From an uncultured Ignavibacteria bacterium (GTDB taxonomy: Bacteria > Bacteroidota > Ignavibacteria > Tepidaquicellales > Tepidaquicellaceae), in the NCBI GenBank assembly GCA_937974175.1, contig CALJIG010000061.1:1-31784 (forward strand): a DNA stretch of 31,784 nt, in the 5' to 3' direction. Made by a program: the position numbers and the translations under genes. Position 1 is the stretch's first letter. The number at the start of each line of letters is the position of its first letter. This document shows, piece by piece, positions 1 through 7,077 of this stretch. The notes beneath the pieces were generated by a model that worked only from the letters and a program-made list of their open reading frames with translations, made no database searches and was not told the DNA's origin.

Positions 1-38
1 ATTTCATATTTTTTTATAATTATTAAAATAATTTTTAC

Positions 39-79
39 GAATAACTATAAACGAGTAACGAATAACGAATAACGATTAT
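39..79. repeat. Heptameric short tandem repeat
   Basis: Seven-base units run head to tail: GAATAAC (39-45), TATAAAC (46-52), GAGTAAC (53-59), GAATAAC (60-66) and GAATAAC (67-73), with a decayed copy touching the stop codon of the minus-strand gene at 80. The array lies just downstream of that gene. Similar 7-bp arrays recur at 29831-29865 and 30034-30063. The function is unknown. The 38 bases to the left are almost pure A/T and include a weak AT-only hairpin near 18-33. Confidence 0.75.
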
Positions 80-2662
80 CTACTTCACTATCATCATCTT
101 CTTTGTATCAGCAAATCCGTTTGCCGTGAATCTATAGAAGTAAACTCCGCTTGGCAGATCATATCCGCTGAACTTCACAAACTGCCTTCCTTCCTGTTTA
201 TATCCGTCGAACAATGTTGATATCAGTCTTCCGTTAATATCAAATACATCCATCTTTGCTATTCCCGCCTTCTTCATATTGAATTCTATTGTTGTCATAG
301 GATTAAACGGATTAGGATAGTTCTGCCTTAAAGAATAATTCTCTGCAACTGTGCTGCTGTTTCCTATGCCTGAAGGGTCATCGTCTAAATCCCTTATGTA
401 AATTCCCCTGCCGAACGTTGCTGCATAAATCAAAAATCTTTGCGATACAAATCCGCTGTCTATATAAGTCATCTCCGAAACCCGTACGCTCTTCGCCATA
501 CCATTATTCCACGGATACCAGTTTGCTCCGCCGTTTGTTGTTCCGAAAAAACCAAAGCCCTGTGTTCCTACATACAGCCTGTTAGGGTCAGTCGGATGCG
601 CAACCATATCAGCCATCGGCACATCGTCTAATCCCGTTCCTGTTATATTCGTCCAGTTCAATCCCTGATTTGTAGACTTAAAAATTTTATTGGCTGTCGT
701 ATTCTCTCCGCTTGCTAAAGCATATACTACATTATTACTTCTCGGCTGAACTCTTACTCTTTCTATCTGTGATTGCCCTATACCGGGAGGAGTTCTGTCG
801 CTCCACGCGCCGCCGCTGTAAACCATAAGCTTTCCGCTGTTCACTCCGCCCGTATCCTGCGGGCATGCAAATACAACTCCGTTATCTGTTACAGTTATCA
901 TTCTTTGTATAAATGCTCCGGGAGCAGTAGGGCAGTTTAAATTTGTCCATGAGCTTCCTTCATTGCTCGTCCTCCACACTGTATTGCAAATGTTTGTATA
1001 AATATTTACCGGAGTTTGTTTATCCGTCTTTACACAATTATACCACTGTCCGCAAGGATTCACAATATTGGAGGAAATATCACTCCATGTGGTATAGTCT
1101 CCTCCCGATGTGCTTCTGAGCACTCTGAAAGGCAACCCTGTACTATATACTCCCACAGTTGAGTAAACTGTTTTGGTATCAAAAGGATGAAATGCCACTC
1201 CGCCGCCGTCTCCTCCTAATGTCATCCTGTAGTCGTTTCCTCCAAGATGTGTTACACATACGCCGTTGTGCTCCAGCCCCATTGCATGGTCTATCTCAAA
1301 TGAAGGACTTATAGAATGATAAAATATTTCGGATACAAACATTATATTATCAGGCGTAGTCCAGGTAATACCCTTATCAGTAGATTTAAAAATTCCGCCG
1401 TCAGATGTGCTCCATACTTCATTATTATTTTTCCATGCAAAGGATGTTATATCGGCGTGAACATACCGGTCATCAACTCTTGCCCACACTGTTCCTCCGT
1501 TAGATGAGCGCGCCATAAACTGTCCTCCTGCTAAAACTGTATTCGGGTCATTGGGGCAGACACCGATTCCCACGTTATTAAATCCCTGATTACCGAGTAT
1601 TCCTCTTAAAGCCGTTGATGAATCTACTGTCCATGAGCTTCCTGCATTCGTGCTTTTGTAAACTCCCGATGTCCTGTAGTTTGTAAATGTAATATTTGTA
1701 AAAAGTATATTAGGGAAATCTTTGCAGACTGCTATCTTTGAATTTCCGATATTGAATGCGCCTGTAGGAAGAAGATTCCAGTTCTGTCCGGCATTTGTAG
1801 ATTTATATATTCCTCCTCTGAAACTGCTGTTGCGGATAGTATACATAATATCGGGATTGGCGGGGTCTGACTGTAAATCGGAAAATCGCTGCGAGCGGTC
1901 TCCTGTTACTGTATCACCGACAATTATTTTATCCCATGTGTTACCGTCGTCTGAAGTTCTGAACAATCCGTGAGATGATGCTGCAAGCACTATTGAAGGA
2001 TTTGTCCTGTGAATTTTTATCGAGCTGAACCATGCTACATCAGGCTCAGGTAAATTCTGATAAATGAATGTGCCTGCATTATCACGGGTTCTCCATAAGC
2101 CTGTTCCTCTGTCGTCATCAAACGGACGGAATAATCCTGTGCCGACATAAAAATCAGAATCGTGTGAGGGATGAGTTGCAAATGCTCCTATCTTTAATGA
2201 GTTAAGATTTTCCGAGTAAGGAATGGGATATATTATATAAGGTCCTGCCCATAAGCCGCCATGCGCAGAGCCTATCCAGAAATTTCCGTTCCTGTCAAAA
2301 TCTACAAGCATACATCTTCCGGAGAATTTATGAAGATAGTCAGAGGAGTACATATTTCTTATGCCTGCCGGACCAATCGGCGACCAGGGTAAAAGCAATG
2401 CGTCATCTGCATAACGTTTATTTTTATGCATAGCATCAAGATTTTTCCAGATCTGATTTTGCTTTGTAGGGGAGATATCGGTTACACGTGTATATTTCAG
2501 CTCAGCTTCTTTATTTTCATCACCTTCGTTTTCACTTACATTTTCTAACTCAAACTTTTTTTCGATTTTGTTTTCTATGTATTCCAAATCCATCTTTGTT
2601 ACAAACGCAGCAAGCACAAACATAATTATAATAAGGGAGAAGAGATAAATTTTACTTTTCAT
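80..2662 (-). CDS. Secreted Asp-box (BNR/sortilin-like) beta-propeller protein with T9SS sorting domain
   Basis: This 860-residue protein starts with a hydrophobic export segment (about residues 5-23). The body holds repeated Asp-box-like motifs of the form S-T-x-x-G-x-x-W, such as GIYKSTNAGQNW, GVYKSTNAGSSW, GIFKSTDKGITW and IFKSTNQGLNW. These are typical of sialidase/sortilin-like propellers and of plant photosystem-assembly-factor-like secreted proteins. The last 80 or so residues form a type A T9SS sorting domain: NYPNPFNP, then FDINGRLI, LPSGVYFYR and a basic end in KKMMIVK. It should be exported by Sec, moved across the outer membrane by T9SS and released or anchored after tail cleavage. 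No catalytic residues are evident, so the ligand or substrate is unknown. Its ATG overlaps the stop of the upstream small gene by four bases, which suggests translational coupling. Confidence 0.9.
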   Translation of the reverse strand: MKSKIYLFSLIIIMFVLAAFVTKMDLEYIENKIEKKFELENVSENEGDENKEAELKYTRVTDISPTKQNQIWKNLDAMHKNKRYADDALLLPWSPIGPAGIRNMYSSDYLHKFSGRCMLVDFDRNGNFWIGSAHGGLWAGPYIIYPIPYSENLNSLKIGAFATHPSHDSDFYVGTGLFRPFDDDRGTGLWRTRDNAGTFIYQNLPEPDVAWFSSIKIHRTNPSIVLAASSHGLFRTSDDGNTWDKIIVGDTVTGDRSQRFSDLQSDPANPDIMYTIRNSSFRGGIYKSTNAGQNWNLLPTGAFNIGNSKIAVCKDFPNILFTNITFTNYRTSGVYKSTNAGSSWTVDSSTALRGILGNQGFNNVGIGVCPNDPNTVLAGGQFMARSSNGGTVWARVDDRYVHADITSFAWKNNNEVWSTSDGGIFKSTDKGITWTTPDNIMFVSEIFYHSISPSFEIDHAMGLEHNGVCVTHLGGNDYRMTLGGDGGGVAFHPFDTKTVYSTVGVYSTGLPFRVLRSTSGGDYTTWSDISSNIVNPCGQWYNCVKTDKQTPVNIYTNICNTVWRTSNEGSSWTNLNCPTAPGAFIQRMITVTDNGVVFACPQDTGGVNSGKLMVYSGGAWSDRTPPGIGQSQIERVRVQPRSNNVVYALASGENTTANKIFKSTNQGLNWTNITGTGLDDVPMADMVAHPTDPNRLYVGTQGFGFFGTTNGGANWYPWNNGMAKSVRVSEMTYIDSGFVSQRFLIYAATFGRGIYIRDLDDDPSGIGNSSTVAENYSLRQNYPNPFNPMTTIEFNMKKAGIAKMDVFDINGRLISTLFDGYKQEGRQFVKFSGYDLPSGVYFYRFTANGFADTKKMMIVK

Positions 2663-2886
2663 AAACAGATAATTAAAGTTATTAAAAGAACCGTTACTGC
2701 CGTCAGAAGCATAAAGGGAGTTATGCTATGCCTGAAATTTATTTTTAGCGAGACGGCTGTAATAATTAAGTTTGAAAGGGAGCCGAGAAACAGAAAGGAT
2801 TGCCTTTCTGAAAAGACCAATGCAGTTATCAGAACTGAAAGAATAGTAGCCACTGAATAAATGAGAAGAAGATTTTCGTACCGCAT
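2659..2886 (-). CDS. Small two- to three-helix membrane protein of unknown function
   Basis: This is a 75-residue hydrophobic protein. It has helices near residues 6-23 and 56-74, a third weaker hydrophobic stretch near 30-46, and a short polar segment (LKINFRHS) between. I do not recognise a family. Its stop codon overlaps the ATG of the secreted propeller gene in an ATGA arrangement, so the pair probably forms a two-gene transcript. No clear Shine-Dalgarno sequence precedes the start, as for most genes here. The overlap and membrane character favour a real gene over the competing frame at 2726-2908. Expression is unproven. Confidence 0.6.
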   Translation of the reverse strand: MRYENLLLIYSVATILSVLITALVFSERQSFLFLGSLSNLIITAVSLKINFRHSITPFMLLTAVTVLLITLIICL

Positions 2887-3182
2887 AGTTTTTTAAAGTC
2901 TTATACAAAAATAGCTTTATAGCTATCCTTTATTCATTAAGTATTAAGACTTTTTTATGTATTAAAGCGACAAAGAAGAGATTTTTCGCAAAAATCAGGG
3001 TTTTGTCGTAATTTTAATGCCTGTAAATCTACTCAAGCCTGCTGTCAAGAGCAAAATCGGTTTTTTGAACTTTGTATCTTAAAAATCTCCCTATATGTAG
3101 GAATAGGGAGGAAAAGATTGAATTATGGAAGAAATTGAGGTATATTGGAGAGTTGTTTGGAAGATCAGGAGTACTAGAAATT

Positions 3183-3276
3183 CTCCCCTTGAGGGGAGTC
3201 CGACCTGAAGGGTCGGGAGGGGTGTTTGAAAGAACACCCACCGTCTTGCTTCGCTCGACACCTCCCTCAAGGGAGG
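3183..3276. repeat. Palindromic intergenic element with four hairpins
   Basis: Four hairpins lie in a row: CTCCCC-TTGA-GGGGAG (3183-3198), CCGACC-TGAAG-GGTCGG (3200-3216), GGGTGTT/AACACCC (3220-3239) and CCTCCC-TCAA-GGGAGG (3261-3276). The outermost two hairpins are also imperfectly complementary to each other, and their loops TTGA and TCAA are exact complements. The whole can therefore fold as local hairpins or as one long-range stem. It resembles a MITE/REP-type dispersed repeat. I see no transposase or clear target-site duplication. Confidence 0.75.
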
Positions 3277-3395
3277 AATTAGAATAGGTCTCTCAAGTAT
3301 ATAGTTACTTTCTTGAAGGAGGGAGGCTGAGCCGATATTATTTCGCAGAAAAAAACGAATCATTTATCTGTTTTTACAAACACCAATAAGAAAAT

Positions 3396-3533
3396 GTTAC
3401 AATAATGTTACTATCGAAGGGTTGTGTCGCATTTCGCAAAATCCGACATGATGCCGGAAAATCCGACATTTAATGAGCTTTTCGAGAATTGTAAAATCAA
3501 TATTTTAAGTTGAAAATCCGACAAAAATCCGAC
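3396..3533. repeat. 11-bp-phased GTTAC and CCGAC direct repeats
   Basis: GTTAC occurs at 3396 and 3407 (11-bp spacing). CCGAC follows at 3443, 3463, 3518 and 3529, the last pair again 11 bp apart. Most CCGAC copies sit in an AAAATCCGAC context. The same two motifs, in the same order and spacing, occur at 29815-30190. This may be a decayed dispersed repeat or a binding-site cluster. Confidence 0.6.
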
Positions 3534-3771
3534 GAAGAAGAGAAAAAATTTCGACATTTTTACAAACCATAAAATATGAATTAACAAATATTTCACAAAT
3601 AATTATTTTATCTGATAGTGGAAAGCTGCAACTTTTTTTCTTTTAATACGAATAAAGTATTATTATATTCCACTCGCAGCACCTCCTATTAACTCGCACA
3701 AACAAATAGAGGAAATTTTAAAAACCATTATTAAGGCTTTCTCATTTTATTAATAAATCTAAATTTGTGTG

Positions 3772-4755
3772 ATGAAAAAATTCCTAAAGATTATCTATAT
3801 CTTATTGCTTGTTGTTGCAGTAGGATTAGTATCCGGTTACTTCTATATGCAGAATAAATATCCAATTGCTATAGAAGCGCCGAACCTAAAAATAGAATTA
3901 ACAGAGCAGCGCCTTGAACGCGGTAAATATCTTTTCACATCCGTTGCAGGATGTGCAGACTGCCATTCTACAAGAGACTGGTCTAAGCTTACGGGTCCGA
4001 TTATTCCGGGCACAGAAGGCAAAGGCGGTGATAAGTTTGATGAAACAATCGGACTTCCCGGCTCTTTCCCTGCGAAGAATATCACTCCTGCAGGTATCGG
4101 CGGATGGACAGACGGTGAGATTTACAGAGCGATTACATCAGGCATAAGCAAGGATGGCGAGCCTTTATTCCCGATAATGCCTTATCCGAATTTTGCAAAG
4201 ATGGATAAAGAAGATATTTACTCTATCATTGCCTATGTAAGAACACTTGCTCCGATACAAAATGAAGTGCCAAAGCACGACGCAAAGTTCCCTATGAATA
4301 TAATAATGCGAACGATACCTGCGCCTCCGGACCACCAGTCAATTCCGGAAAGAAGCAACTCAATTGCCTATGGAAAATATATGGTTACAGCAGCAGGATG
4401 CGGCGACTGCCACACTCAATCGGATAAAGGTGTTCCGATTCCCGGAAAAGAACTTGCAGGCGGAGTAGAATTCAACGTCGGCCCATGGGTAAACACAACG
4501 TCAAACCTCACACCCGATAATGAAACAGGTATAGGTAAAATGACAAGAGACGATTTTATAAAAAGATTCAAAGCATGCGGCACACCTGAATATAAAAATA
4601 CAACATGGAAAGAAGGTGAGTTCAATACTATAATGCCGTGGACATTGCTTGGGCAAATGAGCGAATCAGATCTCGGTTCAATATATGATTACTTAAGGAC
4701 AATTCCTCCTGTATCAAACAAAGTTGAGAAGTTCAGACTTCCAGGCAAGTTTTAG
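3772..4755 (+). CDS. Membrane-anchored dihaem cytochrome c
   Basis: The protein has 327 residues from the ATG at 3772. A GTG three bases upstream is an alternative start, but the ATG is followed by a conventional basic then hydrophobic signal anchor (KKFLKIIYILLLVVAVGL). Two class I cytochrome c domains follow, each with a CxxCH haem-binding motif: CADCH near residue 61 and CGDCH near residue 210. Each domain has a downstream methionine suitable as sixth ligand (in the FPIMPYP and TIMPW contexts). It probably sits on the periplasmic face of the inner membrane and carries electrons, like the cytochrome subunits of membrane dehydrogenases. No dehydrogenase or oxidase gene is adjacent, so the partner is unknown. 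A good terminator follows, so it is probably transcribed alone. Confidence 0.9.
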   Translation: MKKFLKIIYILLLVVAVGLVSGYFYMQNKYPIAIEAPNLKIELTEQRLERGKYLFTSVAGCADCHSTRDWSKLTGPIIPGTEGKGGDKFDETIGLPGSFPAKNITPAGIGGWTDGEIYRAITSGISKDGEPLFPIMPYPNFAKMDKEDIYSIIAYVRTLAPIQNEVPKHDAKFPMNIIMRTIPAPPDHQSIPERSNSIAYGKYMVTAAGCGDCHTQSDKGVPIPGKELAGGVEFNVGPWVNTTSNLTPDNETGIGKMTRDDFIKRFKACGTPEYKNTTWKEGEFNTIMPWTLLGQMSESDLGSIYDYLRTIPPVSNKVEKFRLPGKF

Positions 4756-4784
4756 TCACACGTAATTACATAATTGAAGCAAAG

Positions 4785-4826
4785 ACCTCTCCCAAGCTTG
4801 GTTGCCGGGAGAGGTTTTATTATTTT
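4785..4826 (+). terminator. Rho-independent terminator after the cytochrome gene
   Basis: A perfect 9-bp stem, ACCTCTCCC (4785-4793) with GGGAGAGGT (4807-4815), encloses a 13-nt loop and is followed by TTTTATTATTTT. It lies 30 bases after the cytochrome stop codon, the right place to end that transcript. Confidence 0.85.
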
Positions 4827-4830
4827 GGTT

Positions 4831-4860
4831 TAATTTAGCTTAATTTGGCTTAACCTGGCT
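4831..4860. repeat. Three 10-bp tandem repeats
   Basis: The units are TAATTTAGCT, TAATTTGGCT and TAACCTGGCT, directly after the terminator T-tract and before the first acetyltransferase gene. The unit matches one helical turn. This could be slippage or a small phased binding site. Confidence 0.6.
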
Positions 4861-4919
4861 TAAAAAATCTCACCTGTTTATTTGCTTTCTTCTTTTCACT
4901 TCGTAGATTAATTTCAATT

Positions 4920-5375
4920 ATGAGCAACGAAATAGAAATTATACAAGCCTCCCTCGAAAATCTTGATGAGCTCTCAAGGCTCTTTCAAAACTATAGAATA
5001 TTCTATAAAAAAGAACCCGATGCGGAAGGCGAGAAAGCATTCTTAAAAGAAAGAATTACCAATAAAGAATCTGTAATTTATCTGGCTAAAAGTGATGACA
5101 AGTTCATAGGGTTCGTACAGCTTTTCCCTATGTTCTCCTCTACAAGAGTTACCCGGTTGTGGTTATTGAATGATTTGTATGTAGATAAAGAATTCAGAAA
5201 ATCAGGCGCTGCAAGTCTTCTTATTGAGAGGTCGAAGCAGCTTGCGAGAGAAACTAACTATGCGGGATTAATGCTTCAGACTGCAAAAGATAATACAACA
5301 GCGCAGAGTGTTTATGATAGAAATGAATTTGTGCAGGATGATAATTTTTACTCTTATTACTGGTTCAATAAATAA
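4920..5375 (+). CDS. GNAT-family N-acetyltransferase (copy 1)
   Basis: This is a 151-residue single-domain GNAT enzyme, which would transfer an acetyl group from acetyl-CoA to an amine. Visible family features are strand beta4 (WLLNDLYV, residues 81-88), the acetyl-CoA loop of motif A (R93-K-S-G-A-A), and motif B with VYDRNEF near residue 131, the usual 'Y-x-x-x-G/N-F' end. The next gene encodes a related GNAT sharing the LLNDLYV block and the N-terminal 'LFxNYRI' segment, which indicates tandem duplication. The substrate cannot be predicted. No clear Shine-Dalgarno sequence precedes the ATG. Confidence 0.88.
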   Translation: MSNEIEIIQASLENLDELSRLFQNYRIFYKKEPDAEGEKAFLKERITNKESVIYLAKSDDKFIGFVQLFPMFSSTRVTRLWLLNDLYVDKEFRKSGAASLLIERSKQLARETNYAGLMLQTAKDNTTAQSVYDRNEFVQDDNFYSYYWFNK

Positions 5376-5422
5376 AATTAAAATTAATCATTACAATTTT
5401 TTAACGCTTAGGGGCAGCGGGC

Positions 5423-5443
5423 AAATTTAATTTTATTAAATTT
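5423..5443. other. AT-rich hairpin between the two acetyltransferase genes
   Basis: The arms AAATTTAA (5423-5430) and TTAAATTT (5436-5443) pair perfectly around a 5-nt loop, 13 bases before the next ATG. It could be a weak terminator, an operator or chance in AT-rich DNA. Confidence 0.35.
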
Positions 5444-5455
5444 AAAGATATCCCT

Positions 5456-5938
5456 ATGACAGAAAAAAGCGAAATAATAGAACTTGAAGAAGAGCTGTTG
5501 CCTGAGTTCTTTAAGCTCTTTCATAACTATAGGATTTCACTCGGGCTTCATTCCGTACCTATAGCTGAAGAAAAATTTTTAACTAAAAGATTTCACGACG
5601 GCGACTTCACCGTTATTCTTGCAAGCGTTATGTTCAACAGCGGAATAATAGAATACAGGGAGTACTCAGGCTTTGCAATTCTTTATCCGTTCTTTTCTAC
5701 AATCCAATTAAAAAAAATCTGGCTGCTGAACGACCTTTACGTTGAGAAAAAATACAGGCATCAGGGAATAGGAACGCTGTTATTGGAAAACTGTATTTCC
5801 CTTTCTGAAAAAACCGATTCATGCGGAATTGTTCTTGAGACATTGATAGAAAGCTTTGGGGCAAAAAAACTTGTTGAGAAAAGAGGTCTTGTGAGAGATA
5901 ACTACACATATGGGTATTACAGAGAACATAAAAAATAA
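5456..5938 (+). CDS. GNAT-family N-acetyltransferase (copy 2)
   Basis: This 160-residue GNAT protein has a canonical acetyl-CoA loop R101-H-Q-G-I-G followed by TLLLENC. Before it comes the strand IWLLNDLYV, nearly identical to the upstream copy. The N-terminal segment 'LFHNYRISLGLH' parallels 'LFQNYRIFYKKE' in copy 1. Overall similarity is modest, so the duplication is old or the substrates have diverged. The Y-rich C-terminus (YTYGYYREH) replaces the usual motif B end. Only three bases separate its stop from the next gene, so it probably shares a transcript with the ABM-like and PAP2 genes. Confidence 0.88.
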   Translation: MTEKSEIIELEEELLPEFFKLFHNYRISLGLHSVPIAEEKFLTKRFHDGDFTVILASVMFNSGIIEYREYSGFAILYPFFSTIQLKKIWLLNDLYVEKKYRHQGIGTLLLENCISLSEKTDSCGIVLETLIESFGAKKLVEKRGLVRDNYTYGYYREHKK

Positions 5939-5941
5939 AAA

Positions 5942-6274
5942 ATGGGTTATGTAGTGCTTGCTCCTTACAGAGTGAAAAAAGAAAATCAGCCGGAGTTTTT
6001 TGAAGTGCTTAAGGAAAAAAGAAATTACTTTCTTAAGAATGGATTAATGACAGAGCGAAGTCCTGTGCTTCTACAGTCAAGACATGATGAAGAAATATTG
6101 ATAGATATTTTTGAATGGACAAGCGAAGAGCATATTGATAAAGCGCATGAAGATGAAGGTGTAAGAAAGCTTTGGGCAAAGACGGAAGTTCTATGGGAGA
6201 AAGGCGGGTTCAAATTGAACACGTTGAAAGAAGCTGATATGTCTTTCCCCAATTTTATCCCTGTTGATTTATAG
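5942..6274 (+). CDS. Small protein, possible ABM-like dimeric alpha/beta-barrel
   Basis: The 110-residue protein opens with a strand (YVVLAPYRVK), then a helix (FFEVLKEKRNYFLKNGL), a strand (SPVLLQSR), another strand (EILIDIFEWTS), and helices containing 'EEHIDKAHEDEGVRKLWAK'. This order, with 'W-x-S-x-E-x-x-x-x-A-H-x-x-x-x-V-x-x-L-W', matches antibiotic-biosynthesis-monooxygenase/EthD-like small barrels. Such proteins act as dimers on small molecules or merely bind them. No catalytic residue can be assigned. It sits tightly between a GNAT gene (3-nt gap) and the PAP2 gene. Confidence 0.7.
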   Translation: MGYVVLAPYRVKKENQPEFFEVLKEKRNYFLKNGLMTERSPVLLQSRHDEEILIDIFEWTSEEHIDKAHEDEGVRKLWAKTEVLWEKGGFKLNTLKEADMSFPNFIPVDL

Positions 6275-6279
6275 AATTG

Positions 6280-7077
6280 ATGAGAAAATTTTCGGTGCTA
6301 AATAAAAACGTTATAAGGTATTCCTCTTTAGCTGTAGTAATTCTGCTTTTAATATTGTGGTTTCTCCCCGATGGCTATAACTCATACTCTACTGACAGCA
6401 TTTCAACATACATCTGGGTACTGGCATCATTATCCTGCAACCCAATTGGAGTAATGATTTCATTGGTTATAATTTTATTAATACTGATATATTCCACAAG
6501 AAAATTTATCAGAGTACATCATTCATTCATAATTTTTTTTCTGATAGGAATTATCATTACAACTACCGGAGTATATTTTATTGGCTTTTTGAAAGCAGAA
6601 TTTCCCGAAGCGCGCCCATATCAGGAATATCTTTCCGCAGAAAAATTACTGCCTGAATCACTCGAAGAATTTACAAAGCTAACTGATGCTCAAAGGAAGC
6701 TTATACTCTCCGGCGATTCCCTGATCAATAAAATTCCCATGGGAATAAATCCATTTGTATATAAAATCTGGCTTCAGGAACCGGCTCTATCTTTTCCTTC
6801 AGCCCATGCTTTCAATTCATTTTTCATAGGTACTGTTTATTCGTGCATTTTATTCTTTACAATTACAAACAGAAGGCTGCGCTATTTTTATTTTGCACCG
6901 TTAATCTGGATGATATTTGTTTCGTTATCCAGAGTTATGTTAGGCTTTCATCACAAAACCGATGTGGCTTTCGGCGCAATGATGGGATTTTGTGCTGCTT
7001 TAATTTTTATATATGCCGGAGCTTTAAACAAAATTATTTTTATCAACAGAGAACCTAAAAGAACCGATGCTACCTGA
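6280..7077 (+). CDS. PAP2-family membrane phosphatase
   Basis: This 265-residue polytopic protein starts at ATG 6280; a TTG directly before it is less likely. All three PAP2 (type 2 phosphatidic acid phosphatase) motifs are present: K-x6-R-P (KAEFPEARP, near residues 105-113), PSAH (173-176) and S-R-x5-H-x3-D (217-228). The histidines of motifs 2 and 3 are the expected catalytic pair. At least five hydrophobic helices surround them. The family removes phosphate from lipid phosphates or undecaprenyl diphosphate at the outer face of the inner membrane. The substrate here is not determinable. About 60 residues separate motifs 1 and 2. The next gene starts 11 bases before its stop, implying coupled translation. 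Confidence 0.9.
   Translation: MRKFSVLNKNVIRYSSLAVVILLLILWFLPDGYNSYSTDSISTYIWVLASLSCNPIGVMISLVIILLILIYSTRKFIRVHHSFIIFFLIGIIITTTGVYFIGFLKAEFPEARPYQEYLSAEKLLPESLEEFTKLTDAQRKLILSGDSLINKIPMGINPFVYKIWLQEPALSFPSAHAFNSFFIGTVYSCILFFTITNRRLRYFYFAPLIWMIFVSLSRVMLGFHHKTDVAFGAMMGFCAALIFIYAGALNKIIFINREPKRTDAT

Larger units (their letters stand above)
2887..3771. other. Gene-free divergent gap of about 0.9 kb
   Basis: This gap lies between the divergent membrane-protein and cytochrome genes. It contains a palindromic element (3183-3276) and a set of GTTAC/CCGAC direct repeats (3396-3533), annotated separately. Several open frames cross it on both strands, but they follow the palindromes and have no recognisable domain. 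The sequence from 3540 to 3771 is AT-rich and should hold the cytochrome promoter. I see no convincing consensus there. Confidence 0.6.

Noticed and set aside
3029..3363. Three overlapping open frames (60-90 codons) across the gap
   Set aside because: They are produced by the GC-richer palindromic element, occur on both strands and carry no domain, signal or consistent start context.
3760..3767. Bacteroidota -7 element (TAAATTTG) for the cytochrome gene
   Set aside because: It touches the start codon, so transcription would begin inside the coding sequence.
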